DNA of 64,000 nucleotides from Cytophagales bacterium (GCA_013299115.1 JAAFKA010000007.1:62001-126000), one strand, 5' to 3'. Positions 52,194-60,020 are shown, counted from the stretch's first letter. Program-made: numbers and translations. The notes: generated by a model from the sequence alone, not told the origin.

Positions 52194-52424
52194 CTACACC
52201 AACGCCAGCACCTTTGCCAGTAGCACCACTTTTTTCTCTTTGGCAGTTTTTTCTATCCCTAATTGGGTGTAAATCAAGCCCAATTTTCGTTCAAGGTTTT
52301 TCTCGCCAAGACAAAGTTCGTTGCAGATGTCGGCGTTGCTCCTGCCTTGCAGCAGCAAGCCCACTATCTCCTTTTCGTCTTGACGAAGGCTGTCGTAGTT
52401 CGGTAGTTTGTGGAGGTGGCACAT
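52194..52424 (-). CDS. Small LuxR-type helix-turn-helix protein 2
   Basis: 76 aa. The sequence NYDSLRQDEKEIVGLLLQGRSNADICNELCLGEKNLERKLGLIYTQLGIEKTAKEKKVVLLAKVL matches the LuxR/GerE DNA-binding fold in helix order and key positions (E-K-E-I...L-x-G-x-S-N-x-x-I...L-x-I). It starts MCHLHKLPNYDSL, parallel to MHLLELLPDYRTL of the protein at 48297. The two are therefore paralogues of one mini-HTH family, distinct from full LuxR regulators. It may be regulated by the repeat-rich region at 52425-52789. Confidence 0.65.
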   Translation of the reverse strand: MCHLHKLPNYDSLRQDEKEIVGLLLQGRSNADICNELCLGEKNLERKLGLIYTQLGIEKTAKEKKVVLLAKVLALV

Positions 52425-52553
52425 CGTCTTTTGGTTTTAGCCTGCTGTAGTGTGGACTTCAGTCCACACAGGAAATTTGCGGTTAGCAATCGTTAGTGTT
52501 TTCACAATCGCAAGGCTTCGAGTCGGCAGCTGTTGCTGTTTGAGAAACCTGAA

Positions 52554-52658
52554 GCACCTTGTTTGTTGTTTCAAAATTGCAAAACCGTAGGGACAATACT
52601 ATGCACCAATGGGTAATTGGGCAGGTTGGGCAGGTAAAATGCCGATTTTGGTGGGTAG
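52554..52658. repeat. About 105-bp dispersed repeat, copy 2
   Basis: Aligns end to end with 39698-39804 (shared GGGACAATACTAT and ATTTTGGTGGGTAG-like end). It lies in the 365-bp gap 52425-52789 between two divergent genes, together with the nuclease promoter at 52732. Confidence 0.65.
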
Positions 52659-52731
52659 TATGGTTGCAGGTTTGAGAACTTGCAACCACATAGTAATCTA
52701 ACAAAGCACAAGACAAGTTTTTAGGTGCTTG

Positions 52732-52763
52732 TTTGGTTTTATGCAGATAAAACTGTAAATTTG
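52732..52763 (+). promoter_or_regulatory. Promoter TTTG-N20-TAAATTTG of PD-(D/E)XK gene 2
   Basis: TTTG at 52732-52735 and TAAATTTG at 52756-52763, 26 nt before the ATG at 52790. Same as 47545-47576. Confidence 0.75.
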
Positions 52764-52789
52764 CTTGTTCATTAAATTTGATAAAAACG

Positions 52790-53437
52790 ATGGAAAAAAT
52801 AAAAAACAAATCTTTTGAAACTTGGCTCTACGAGGAAGTTGGGCAAGCATTTGGCTTGACAAGACTTTATGAACACGAATTTTGGAATCAGTTTGCAGAT
52901 TTAAAAACTCCAGAAAGTTATCCCCACCTCAGCATTATAGAGGAACTGAGAAAAGACCTTTTAAAATATGCTGATACGTGGAATGAAGATGAGTTGAAAT
53001 TTTTGTTTATCAGTCCGTTTATCAATTTGGTAAAATTTACAAGTAGCAAATATAAAGTTTTTACGCAACGCCCTATGTCGGTAAAGTACGAAAATGACAC
53101 CAAAACTACTTCGGGCAAAGTAGAATTTATGCTGGCAAAGGGAATTCAAACTCCACAAAAGCCTTTCTTTTTTTTGCAAGAATACAAACAGGAAAACCGC
53201 AAAAGTAATGACCCACTGGGGCAACTTCTTATTGCAATGGTGGCTGCACAAGTCCAAAATGCAGACAACGAAACCTTGTATGGCTGCTATGTTTCGGGGC
53301 GAAATTGGTTTTTTGTGATGCTTAAAGGCAAAGAATATGCAGTAAGTAATGCTTATAACGCAACAGACAAATCTATTTACCAACTTTTTGCCATTCTCTT
53401 GTGGTTTAAACAAAAGGCGGAGGAAAAATTTGCATAA
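52790..53437 (+). CDS. PD-(D/E)XK nuclease-like protein, paralogue 2
   Basis: 215 aa from ATG 52790 (MEKIKNKSFETWLYEEVGQAFGLTRLYEHEFW). Nearly co-linear with paralogue 1 at 47600: the same LTRLYEHEFW start, IEELRKDLLK helix, NEDELKF(M/L)FISPFINLVK, and the catalytic SGKVEFMLAKG...KPFFFLQEYKQE (E-Y-K). The first histidine of the paralogue-1 motif is Q here. Conserved DPLGQLLIAMVAAQVQNADNETLYGCYVSGRNWFFV. No partner gene. Convergent with the response-regulator gene at 53509, with a palindromic repeat between. Confidence 0.8.
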   Translation: MEKIKNKSFETWLYEEVGQAFGLTRLYEHEFWNQFADLKTPESYPHLSIIEELRKDLLKYADTWNEDELKFLFISPFINLVKFTSSKYKVFTQRPMSVKYENDTKTTSGKVEFMLAKGIQTPQKPFFFLQEYKQENRKSNDPLGQLLIAMVAAQVQNADNETLYGCYVSGRNWFFVMLKGKEYAVSNAYNATDKSIYQLFAILLWFKQKAEEKFA

Positions 53438-53445
53438 AATATGAC

Positions 53446-53504
53446 GTTAGCACTAACATTTATTTGAGAAATGTTAGTGCTGAGTGTTATAGCTGTGGCA
53501 CTAC
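53446..53504. repeat. Palindromic repeat of the 'AACATTT / GTGGCAC' family, copy 3
   Basis: GTTAGCACTAACATTT...AAATGTTAGTGCTGAG followed by GTGGCACTACCC. It fills the space between two convergent genes and is likely a terminator for both. Confidence 0.6.
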
Positions 53505-53508
53505 CCAA

Positions 53509-54306
53509 TTATTTTTTATAATTTCTGTAATCTGCATCAGACAAATAAATTTTATCGGCATAACCTGCTATTGACATAATCTGTTCATCTATGCCCTTGA
53601 TGTGTGTACGGTTGGCAACAAAACTTTCACCTTGAAAAAAGAGGTTGTTGTTTTTTGCTTCTTCTTTCAGTTCTTTGAGATAGCAAGCTACTTGATATTC
53701 CTTTAAGTTGTTATTTTCCTCCACAAACAAGGCTATTCTTTCAATGGTCTTGCCTCCATTATTTTTTATAGTTCTTGCAACCAAAAAATGCTGCACAAGA
53801 ACAGATTTTATTTCTCCTCTTTTGAGATAAACTTTAAACTCTATTTTGAAGTCTTGCCCAACGGGTAGGAGGCGAATATTCCAAGTTGTGAGAGGTAGTG
53901 GTAGGTTGGCTGCAAATTTTTCTAACAAGGTTTGCAATAGGCTCAACTGCACAGGTTTGGGCAAAAACTCTACTGTAATGCCTGTTAGCTGTTTGGCACT
54001 GTTATAATAAATTTCATTATGGTATTTGCTCGTGAGGTAAACCAAATGCAGGGCTTGCTTTTGAGCTGCTGCCAATGCCTGTATTTTTTGGGCTACCGAA
54101 ATACCGTTACTATTTTCGCCACTTTCTTTGTTCAGTTCTATGTCCATTATCAAAATATTGGGTAGTCCCTCCTTTTGGCAATACGCCAACGCATCGCCGC
54201 CTTTCTCAAAGTGCAGCACTTCCCAGCCCAATTCTTCGCCAATAAAGGCAGCAAGGTTTTCGCCTGTTTGGGTTTCGTCTTCTACTATCAATACAAAAGG
54301 TGGCAT
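53509..54306 (-). CDS. Response regulator with LytTR-like C-terminal domain
   Basis: 265 aa. Receiver domain 1-125: acidic pocket E9, D10 (LIVEDE), phosphoacceptor D56 region (ILIMDIELN), switch T/S in YLTSKYHNE, and the lysine K115 in EFLPKPVQ. The C-terminal part (about 150-262) contains strands and the closing FVANRTHIKGIDEQIMSIAGYADKIYLSDADYRN. That resembles the end of LytTR DNA-binding domains (NRSxIVN...I...), though the fit is partial. A diverged receiver with a Ser/Gly-rich insertion ELNKESGENSNGI at about 57-69. The gene has no kinase beside it, so it could pair with one of the orphan TPR kinases in the window. Confidence 0.8.
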   Translation of the reverse strand: MPPFVLIVEDETQTGENLAAFIGEELGWEVLHFEKGGDALAYCQKEGLPNILIMDIELNKESGENSNGISVAQKIQALAAAQKQALHLVYLTSKYHNEIYYNSAKQLTGITVEFLPKPVQLSLLQTLLEKFAANLPLPLTTWNIRLLPVGQDFKIEFKVYLKRGEIKSVLVQHFLVARTIKNNGGKTIERIALFVEENNNLKEYQVACYLKELKEEAKNNNLFFQGESFVANRTHIKGIDEQIMSIAGYADKIYLSDADYRNYKK

Positions 54307-54357
54307 AGAAATACTATTTCATATTTCACAAAGTTATGATTTTTGTAGAAAAAATAG

Positions 54358-54365
54358 TAGCTTTG
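54358..54365 (+). promoter_or_regulatory. Candidate -7 box TAGCTTTG
   Basis: TAnnTTTG match 18 nt before the ATG at 54384. The nearest TTTG upstream is only 12 nt away, so the -33 is unclear. Confidence 0.4.
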
Positions 54366-54383
54366 TGAAAATAAAAAACTGCT

Positions 54384-55040
54384 ATGCAAAAATCAACATT
54401 CAAGATTTGGACAAGAGATGCCCTCAAAGACAGGTTTGGTTTAGAGCAAACCTTTGACCACCCTATCTTATTGGAGTGGTTGGCTGCCCATGCAGAAATA
54501 GACGCATTTGAAAAAGAAACTTTGCACCGTGTCCAACAAGCCCTGCTTCGTTATGTAGATTATTGGAATGAAGAAGAAGTAAAGCTAAAATTTATTGGTC
54601 ATTTAATTTCACTCACACAGTATGACACCAAAAACCTGTCGGCTTTTGCCGAAAGAGATTTTTCGGGTGTGGTTGATGGCGAGGAAATTAGTGGTAAACC
54701 AGATTTTATGGTGGCAAAAGGCAAGCAAACCATCAAAGCACCTATCTTTTTTGTCCACGAATACAAAAAAGAAGTCAATAATGATACCCAAGACCCCGCA
54801 GGACAACTATTGGCAACAATGTTAGTGGCTTATGAACAAAATTTGAGTATTGCCGAACTGAAAGAGAAACCTTTGTATGGGGCGTATGTAATTGGTCGTC
54901 ATTGGTACTTCACTGTTTTGCAAGCCAAACAATATTCCATCAGTGACTCTTATACAGCCACAAATGAAAATGATTTATTAGACATTTTCCGTATTTTGAA
55001 GGCAAACAGGCAACTGATTAGGGAGATTTGGGGTGAGTAA
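54384..55040 (+). CDS. PD-(D/E)XK nuclease-like protein, diverged paralogue 3
   Basis: 218 aa. The same general layout as 47600 and 52790 (FKIWTRDALKDRFGLEQTFDHPILLEWL; WNEEEVKLKFIGHLISLTQY) with low identity. The catalytic pattern is sharper here: GKPDFMVAKG (D) and APIFFVHEYKKE (E-Y-K). Then DPAGQLLATMLVAYEQN, and PLYGAYVIGRHWYFTVL as in the paralogues. It starts right after a divergent response-regulator gene. A short relic of another copy follows at 55085. Confidence 0.78.
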   Translation: MQKSTFKIWTRDALKDRFGLEQTFDHPILLEWLAAHAEIDAFEKETLHRVQQALLRYVDYWNEEEVKLKFIGHLISLTQYDTKNLSAFAERDFSGVVDGEEISGKPDFMVAKGKQTIKAPIFFVHEYKKEVNNDTQDPAGQLLATMLVAYEQNLSIAELKEKPLYGAYVIGRHWYFTVLQAKQYSISDSYTATNENDLLDIFRILKANRQLIREIWGE

Positions 55041-55084
55041 ACTGTTTTGTGAATAAAAATTGCTAACTTTATAAAACAACTGCT

Positions 55085-55147
55085 ATGCAAACAACTACAT
55101 TTAAAAGCTGGACAAGGGATAAACTCAAAGAAAGTAATTTAACCTAA
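55085..55147 (+). pseudogene. Relic of the 5' end of a PD-(D/E)XK paralogue
   Basis: ATG followed by QTTTFKSWTRDKLKESNLT and a stop: the first 20 residues of a protein like the one at 54384 (MQKSTFKIWTRDALKDRFGL). The AACTGCT-ATG leader is also the same. The rest is gone, replaced by a repeat that leads to the Uma2 array. Confidence 0.8.
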
Positions 55148-55178
55148 ATAGCCCTGCAATATTTTCTTAGCTTAATGG

Positions 55179-55210
55179 CACACGCTAAAGCGTATGTTAC
55201 ATTCACTAAC
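55179..55210. repeat. 32-nt CACACGCTAAAGCGTATGTT repeat, copy 1
   Basis: Identical 32-nt block ending ACATTCACTAAC occurs at 55179, 55976, 56103 and 56894, in front of each of the first three Uma2 genes and of the duplicated tail. An inverted piece is at 61235-61260. Its CGCTAAAGCG core is palindromic. Confidence 0.75.
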
Positions 55211-55218
55211 TAATTTTT

Positions 55219-55974
55219 ATGAAAACTTACACAAATATAGAAATCGAAAACATAGCCACTGTTCAGGAGGAAACAGTGCATACTTATCTTGTTGCCAGAG
55301 ATATGGACAAAGGCAAAACCAAACAAGAATTAGACAAAGAAATTAACGAACAGATAGAAGCAACTATCGAGGCTGCTGTGCCTTACTTTCGTTGTGTACT
55401 CAATTTTGGAGATTTGCTCGACTTGAACAACGACCACGTTTTATTGCAACTCTCTTCCCAAAATCCTAATTTAAGATTAGAAACTGATAGAAATAATAAT
55501 TTAATTGTACTCATGGCAACTCACACAAAAACAAGTAAACACAATTTGGCATTAGGTGCTAAGATTTACAATTGGAATGAAGAGCATCAATTAGGAGAAG
55601 CATTTGACTCTAATGGTGGTTTTCGTATGCCTCTTACTAACTCGGTGCTTTCTCCTGATGTAAGTTTTGTTTTGCAATCTCGTTTAGACGAATTAAAGGG
55701 AAAAGACAAAGAAGGTTTTTATAAAATTGCCCCTGATTTTGTGATAGAACTTCGTTCAGATTCTGACAGGTTGCAAGAGGTAATAGACAAGATGCTCGAA
55801 TACATAGAAAATGGTGTTCGTTTGGGTTGGTTGATAGACCCGCAAACAGAAAATGTGCATATTTATAGGCTAAACGGAAGCCATACGACCCAAACTTTTG
55901 ACGAAAAATTATCGGGAGAAGAAGTATTGCCAAAATTTGAATTGGATTTGAGAAATATTTTTAAGAAAAAATAA
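55219..55974 (+). CDS. Uma2 family nuclease-like protein, copy 1
   Basis: 251 aa, Uma2 (DUF820) family of restriction-fold nucleases, very common in cyanobacteria and patchy elsewhere. An N-terminal region of about 85 residues extends the usual core (MKTYTNIEIENIATVQEETVHTYL). The Uma2 core has NLIVLMATHTKTSKHN (about 93-108), LSPDVSFVLQSRLDEL (D near 152), APDFVIELRSDSDRLQEVIDKMLEYIENGVRLGWLIDP (about 172-209), the family hallmark, and VHIYRLNG. In this family D...E-x-R/K replaces the classic PD-(D/E)XK. Function unproven; often multicopy. It is the first of three tandem copies. Confidence 0.9.
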   Translation: MKTYTNIEIENIATVQEETVHTYLVARDMDKGKTKQELDKEINEQIEATIEAAVPYFRCVLNFGDLLDLNNDHVLLQLSSQNPNLRLETDRNNNLIVLMATHTKTSKHNLALGAKIYNWNEEHQLGEAFDSNGGFRMPLTNSVLSPDVSFVLQSRLDELKGKDKEGFYKIAPDFVIELRSDSDRLQEVIDKMLEYIENGVRLGWLIDPQTENVHIYRLNGSHTTQTFDEKLSGEEVLPKFELDLRNIFKKK

Positions 55975-55975
55975 G

Positions 55976-56134
55976 CACACGCTAAAGCGTATGTTACATT
56001 CACTAACCCATACGACCCAAACTTTTGACGAAAAATTATCGGGAGAAGAAGTATTGCCAAAATTTGAATTGGATTTGAGAAATATTTTTAAGAAAAAATA
56101 AGCACACGCTAAAGCGTATGTTACATTCACTAAC
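55976..56134. repeat. Duplicated tail of Uma2 copy 1 between two 32-nt repeats
   Basis: 32-nt repeats at 55976-56007 and 56103-56134 enclose about 95 bp identical to the end of the Uma2 gene (the CATACGACCCAAACTTTTGA region to its stop codon). This is the footprint of an unequal crossover or gene deletion between tandem copies. Confidence 0.85.
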
Positions 56135-56142
56135 TAATTTTT

Positions 56143-56892
56143 ATGAAAACTTACACAAATATAGAAACCGAAAACATAGCCACTGTTCAGGAGGAAACAG
56201 TGCATACTTATCTTGTTGCCAGAGATATGGACAAAGACAAAACTAAGCAAGAATTGGATAAAGAAATCAATGAGCAAATAGAAGCAGCTATTGATGCCGC
56301 TGTGCCTTATTTCCGTTGTGTACTCAATTTTGGTGATTTGCTCGACTTGAATGATGACTATGTTTTGTTGCGACTTTCTTCTCTAAACTCTCACTTACAA
56401 TTTGAAACAGACCGAAATAATAACTTAATCATACGCATGGGAACTAAATTTAATACCTCTAAAAATAATGCAAAATTAATCACTAAATTAAGTATTTGGA
56501 ATGAACAGTATCAATTGGGCGAAGTTACAGATTCCAATGGTGCTTTTCATCTATCTATTACTAATTCGGTAAAAATCCCTGATGTTGCTTTTATCCTAAA
56601 TACTCGGTTGGAAAATATAGACGTTGAAAATGGACTTCCAAATATAGTCCCTGATTTTGTGATAGAACTACGGTCTGATTCTGATAGGTTGCAAGAGGTA
56701 ATAGACAAGATGCTCGAATATATAGAAAATGGTGTTCGTTTGGGTTGGTTGATAGACCCGCAAACAGAAAATGTGCATATTTATAGGCTAAACGGAAACC
56801 ATACGACCCAAACTTTTGACGAAAAATTATCGGGAGAAGAAGTATTGCCAAAATTTGAATTGGATTTGAGAAATATTTTTAAGAAAAAATAA
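56143..56892 (+). CDS. Uma2 family nuclease-like protein, copy 2
   Basis: 249 aa. First 60 residues and last 70 residues are almost identical to copies 1 and 3. The middle (about 75-165) differs: DDYVLLRLSSLNSHLQFETDRNNNLIIRMGTKFNTSKNNAKLITKLSIWNEQYQ and KIPDVAFILNTRLENIDVENG. The middle resembles copy 4 instead, so the gene looks like a mosaic made by gene conversion. The Uma2 core motif VPDFVIELRSDSDRLQEVIDKMLEYIENGVRLGWLIDP is intact. Divided from copy 3 by one 32-nt repeat. Confidence 0.9.
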   Translation: MKTYTNIETENIATVQEETVHTYLVARDMDKDKTKQELDKEINEQIEAAIDAAVPYFRCVLNFGDLLDLNDDYVLLRLSSLNSHLQFETDRNNNLIIRMGTKFNTSKNNAKLITKLSIWNEQYQLGEVTDSNGAFHLSITNSVKIPDVAFILNTRLENIDVENGLPNIVPDFVIELRSDSDRLQEVIDKMLEYIENGVRLGWLIDPQTENVHIYRLNGNHTTQTFDEKLSGEEVLPKFELDLRNIFKKK

Positions 56893-56893
56893 G

Positions 56894-56925
56894 CACACGC
56901 TAAAGCGTATGTTACATTCACTAAC
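56894..56925. repeat. 32-nt CACACGCTAAAGCGTATGTT repeat, copy 4
   Basis: Fourth forward copy, between Uma2 copies 2 and 3, 8 bp before the ATG at 56934. Confidence 0.75.
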
Positions 56926-56933
56926 TAATTTTT

Positions 56934-57683
56934 ATGAAAACTTACACAAATATAGAAACCGAAAACATAGCCACTGTTCAGGAGGAAACAGTGCATACTT
57001 ATCTTGTTGCCAGAGATATGGACAAAGACAAAACTAAGCAAGAATTGGATAAAGAAATTAACGAACAGATAGAAGCAACTATCGAGGCTGCTGTGCCTTA
57101 CTTTCGTTGTGTACTCAATTTTGGGGATTTGCTCGACTTGAACAACGACCACGTTTTATTGCAACTCTCTTCCCAAAATCCTAATTTAAGATTAGAAACT
57201 GATAGAAATAATAATTTAATTGTACTCATGGCAACTTACGATAAAACAGGCAAACACAATTTAGCATTAGGTGCTAAGATTTATAATTGGAATGAAGAGC
57301 ATCAATTAGGAGAAGCATTTGACTCCAGTACAGGTTTTAAAATGCCTATTACTAACTCTATAAAATCTCCTGATGTGTCGTTTATCTTACATTCACGTTT
57401 GGAAGTTTTGGAAGATGAAAACCAATTTAGAACCATTGCTCCTGATTTTGTCATAGAGTTACGTTCAAGTACAGATAGATTGAAAGTTGCGATAGCCAAA
57501 ATGGAAGAATACATAGAAAATGGTGTAAGACTCGGCTGGTTGATAGACCCACAAACTGAAAATGTGCATATTTATAGACTGAACGGAAATCACATAACCC
57601 AAACTTTTGACGAGAAACTATCGGGAGAAGACGTATTGCCAAAATTTGAATTGAATTTGAGAAATATTTTTAAGACAAAATAA
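56934..57683 (+). CDS. Uma2 family nuclease-like protein, copy 3
   Basis: 249 aa. N-terminal 110 residues follow copy 1 almost exactly (NDHVLLQLSSQNPNLRLETDRNNNLIVLMAT), while the catalytic part is its own version: KSPDVSFILHSRLEVLEDENQFRTIAPDFVIELRSSTDRLKVAIAKMEEYIENGVRLGWLIDP. The Uma2 hallmark is intact. The C-terminus FELNLRNIFKTK differs slightly from the other copies (FELDLRNIFKKK). Followed only 4 bp later by the TetR-like gene, so the two are probably cotranscribed. Confidence 0.9.
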   Translation: MKTYTNIETENIATVQEETVHTYLVARDMDKDKTKQELDKEINEQIEATIEAAVPYFRCVLNFGDLLDLNNDHVLLQLSSQNPNLRLETDRNNNLIVLMATYDKTGKHNLALGAKIYNWNEEHQLGEAFDSSTGFKMPITNSIKSPDVSFILHSRLEVLEDENQFRTIAPDFVIELRSSTDRLKVAIAKMEEYIENGVRLGWLIDPQTENVHIYRLNGNHITQTFDEKLSGEDVLPKFELNLRNIFKTK

Positions 57684-57687
57684 AAAA

Positions 57688-58329
57688 ATGGACTACCAAC
57701 AAATTAAAAATCAATACATTAACTACGTTAATATCAAAGGCAGACGACCTTTTACAGATTTCGGTTTTCTGAAAGACGTGGGCATAGACGAAACTGTTTT
57801 TCACACACATTTTGGGTCTTGTTTGGCAGTGGAACAGGCTATTTGGGTGGATTGGTTGGAAGAAACCATAGACGATATGAACAGCGAAGCCGTTTATGCC
57901 CAATATGCTGTGAGAGAAAAAATATTGGCTCTCAACTACACTTACCTCGAAAAACTAAAAGCCCAACGCTGTTTTGCTCAACTCACTTTGCAGCCTTTGA
58001 GCAACTTCCGATTGAGTTGTGAGGTGCTGGATGAGGTAGAAAGAACTTTTGAGGATTATGTGGGCAACTTGTTGGCTGAAGGTCTGTATAGTGGCGAAAT
58101 TACAGATAGACCTTTTATTTCGCAGCACTACCAAAAAGTGTTGTGGTTTCAGTTTGTAGTTTTTTTGCGTTTTTGGGTGCAAGACAACAGCAATAATCAA
58201 GAAAATACAGATGTTTTTGTAGAAAAATCCGTCAATTTTGCCTTCGATTTGTTGGCTCGCAATGTGGCTGATTCGGCATTTGATTTCCTTAAATTTTTGT
58301 GGCAAAATACATTTGTTAAAAGTAAATGA
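57688..58329 (+). CDS. TetR-like transcriptional regulator
   Basis: 213 aa. The first 45 residues (IKNQYINYVNIKGRRPFTDFGFLKDVGIDETVFHTHFGSCLAVEQAIW) fit a TetR-type helix-turn-helix, including FYxHFGS-like FHTHFGS. The remaining all-helical part resembles the Bacteroidota TetR C-terminal family with FRLSCEVLDEVERTFEDYVGNLLAEGL and the aromatic FQFVVFLRFWVQD. In related genomes such regulators often precede genes for UbiE-like methyltransferases and quinone or lipid enzymes. Here the methyltransferase is at 59201, with a Uma2 copy between them. Confidence 0.75.
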   Translation: MDYQQIKNQYINYVNIKGRRPFTDFGFLKDVGIDETVFHTHFGSCLAVEQAIWVDWLEETIDDMNSEAVYAQYAVREKILALNYTYLEKLKAQRCFAQLTLQPLSNFRLSCEVLDEVERTFEDYVGNLLAEGLYSGEITDRPFISQHYQKVLWFQFVVFLRFWVQDNSNNQENTDVFVEKSVNFAFDLLARNVADSAFDFLKFLWQNTFVKSK

Positions 58330-58375
58330 AAAACTACCAAAAAACATTCGTATAAAGGTGAATATACAGGAAAAT

Positions 58376-59116
58376 ATGAAAACTTACACCAATAAAGAAA
58401 CTGAAAATGTGGTTGCTGTTCAGGAAACAGCAACTACTTATCTTATTGCCAAAAATATGAGCAAAACGAAACAAGAATTGGATAATGAAATTAACGAACA
58501 GATAGAAAAGAACATCGAGGCAGCAGAGCCTTATTTTCGTTGTGTGCTTAATTTTGGAGATTTGCTCGACTTCAATGATGACCATGTTTTATTGCGACTT
58601 TCTTCTCTAAACTCTCACTTACAATTTGAAACAGACCGAAACAATAACTTAATTGTACGTATGCCAACTAAATTTAACACAAGCAGAGGCAATAATGCTT
58701 TGGGTGCAAAACTCTATAACTGGAATGAAGAACACCAGTTGGGTGAAGTTACAGATTCTAATGGTGGTTTTCACCTGCCTGTTACCAATTCTGTAAAAGC
58801 ACCCGATGTTGCATTTATTCTAAATGCTCGTTTAGAAAATATAGACATTAAAAAAGGATTTCCAAATGTAGCCCCCGATTTTGTGATAGAACTTCGTTCA
58901 GATTCTGATAGATTGCAAGAGGTGATAGAAAAAATGCTCGAATACATAGAAAATGGCGTAAGATTGGGTTGGTTGATAGACCCACAAACAGAAAATGTGC
59001 ATATTTATAGATTAAACGGAAACCATACAATCCAAACTTTTGATGAAAAATTATCGGGAGAAGAGGTATTGCCAAAATTTGAATTGGATTTGAGAAATAT
59101 TTTTAAGAAAAAGTAA
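58376..59116 (+). CDS. Uma2 family nuclease-like protein, copy 4
   Basis: 246 aa from ATG 58376 (MKTYTNKETENVVAVQETATTYL), matching the starts of the other copies; a longer frame overlaps the TetR gene and has no support. Most diverged of the four in DNA, but with the same middle block as copy 2 (NDDHVLLRLSSLNSHLQFETDRNNNLIVRMPTKFNTS). Uma2 hallmark APDFVIELRSDSDRLQEVIEKMLEYIENGVRLGWLIDP is intact. It lacks the 32-nt repeat in front and lies between the TetR gene and the methyltransferase, so it probably moved there separately. Confidence 0.9.
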   Translation: MKTYTNKETENVVAVQETATTYLIAKNMSKTKQELDNEINEQIEKNIEAAEPYFRCVLNFGDLLDFNDDHVLLRLSSLNSHLQFETDRNNNLIVRMPTKFNTSRGNNALGAKLYNWNEEHQLGEVTDSNGGFHLPVTNSVKAPDVAFILNARLENIDIKKGFPNVAPDFVIELRSDSDRLQEVIEKMLEYIENGVRLGWLIDPQTENVHIYRLNGNHTIQTFDEKLSGEEVLPKFELDLRNIFKKK

Positions 59117-59200
59117 TGTGTTGAACGGCGGCGGTTGCTACTGTGCTACAATCAAACCAACACAGGGCAACATTTATGGAAAAAAAATACGAATAGACCA

Positions 59201-60010
59201 ATGAAAACCTCTGTAACTTTGCAAACTACTCTCACTCGCAAGCCTTTTCAGGGCGTAGGCAACATTGTCCGTTTTAATTGGCATTTTTACGTTTTGGCTG
59301 CTTTATTGGTGATTTTACTGCTTGCTTTGCAACTGTGGGCAGGTGCTTGGTTGCCTGCGTGGGTGCATATAGGTATGCAGATGGGTGTAGGTTTGGCAGT
59401 GGGTAGTACGTTGGTTTCGTTAGTTGTTTCTTACTATGTTTACGATTATTCGGATTTATACCAATTCCAATGGCTGGCTAACTTGCCAATCAATGCAACC
59501 AAAAGTGAAACTATCAAAGTTCCTACAATGGTCAATATTCATGCAGGATTTGACGAAACAAGTGAGGCATTGGTAGCCCACTACTCGCAAGCCACTTGGT
59601 ATGTTTTCGACTTTTATGCTGCTGCTCAACACACCGAAGTTTCAATAGAAAGAGCAAGAAAAGTGTATCCGCCCTACCCAAACACTCAAAAAATAAACAC
59701 TTCGCAACTTCCCTTGGCAAAAGACACCGTAACTTGTATTTTTTGTCTTTTAGCAGCTCACGAAATCAGAAATAATGAGGAAAGAGTAGTTTTTTTTAAG
59801 CAGTTGCAACAGGCAATTCATCCAACGGGTTGTATAGTGGTAGTAGAACACTTACGAGATATAGCCAATTTTCTGGCTTATCAAGCAGGCTTTTTTCATT
59901 TTCTATCTCGCCAAACTTGGCTAACAACTTTTGCATCTGCCGACCTCCAAATCACAAAAGAGTTTCAAATTACTCCTTTTTTGAGGGGCTTTGTAATGGA
60001 GAATAAATAA
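59201..60010 (+). CDS. SAM-dependent methyltransferase with N-terminal membrane helices
   Basis: 269 aa from ATG 59201; an extension to 59135 adds low-quality residues. Two hydrophobic helices (about 32-52 and 58-85) anchor the protein in the membrane. The soluble part has features of class I methyltransferases of the UbiE type: VNIHAGFDETSEAL (motif I region, degenerate, without a GxGxG), PLAKDTVTCIFCLLAAHEIRNNEERVVFFKQLQQAIHPTGCIVVVEHLRD (about 165-215; motifs II-III), and the FFHFLSRQTWLTTF end. The weak glycine loop means SAM binding is not certain. Similar proteins sit beside TetR-like genes in Bacteroidota. Confidence 0.75.
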   Translation: MKTSVTLQTTLTRKPFQGVGNIVRFNWHFYVLAALLVILLLALQLWAGAWLPAWVHIGMQMGVGLAVGSTLVSLVVSYYVYDYSDLYQFQWLANLPINATKSETIKVPTMVNIHAGFDETSEALVAHYSQATWYVFDFYAAAQHTEVSIERARKVYPPYPNTQKINTSQLPLAKDTVTCIFCLLAAHEIRNNEERVVFFKQLQQAIHPTGCIVVVEHLRDIANFLAYQAGFFHFLSRQTWLTTFASADLQITKEFQITPFLRGFVMENK

Positions 60011-60020
60011 TTTTTGTTAC

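Noticed and set aside
47600-55040. The PD-(D/E)XK paralogues as restriction-modification systems
   Set aside because: No DNA methyltransferase or specificity gene is adjacent; the only methyltransferase-like gene (59201) is of the small-molecule/UbiE type and membrane-anchored.
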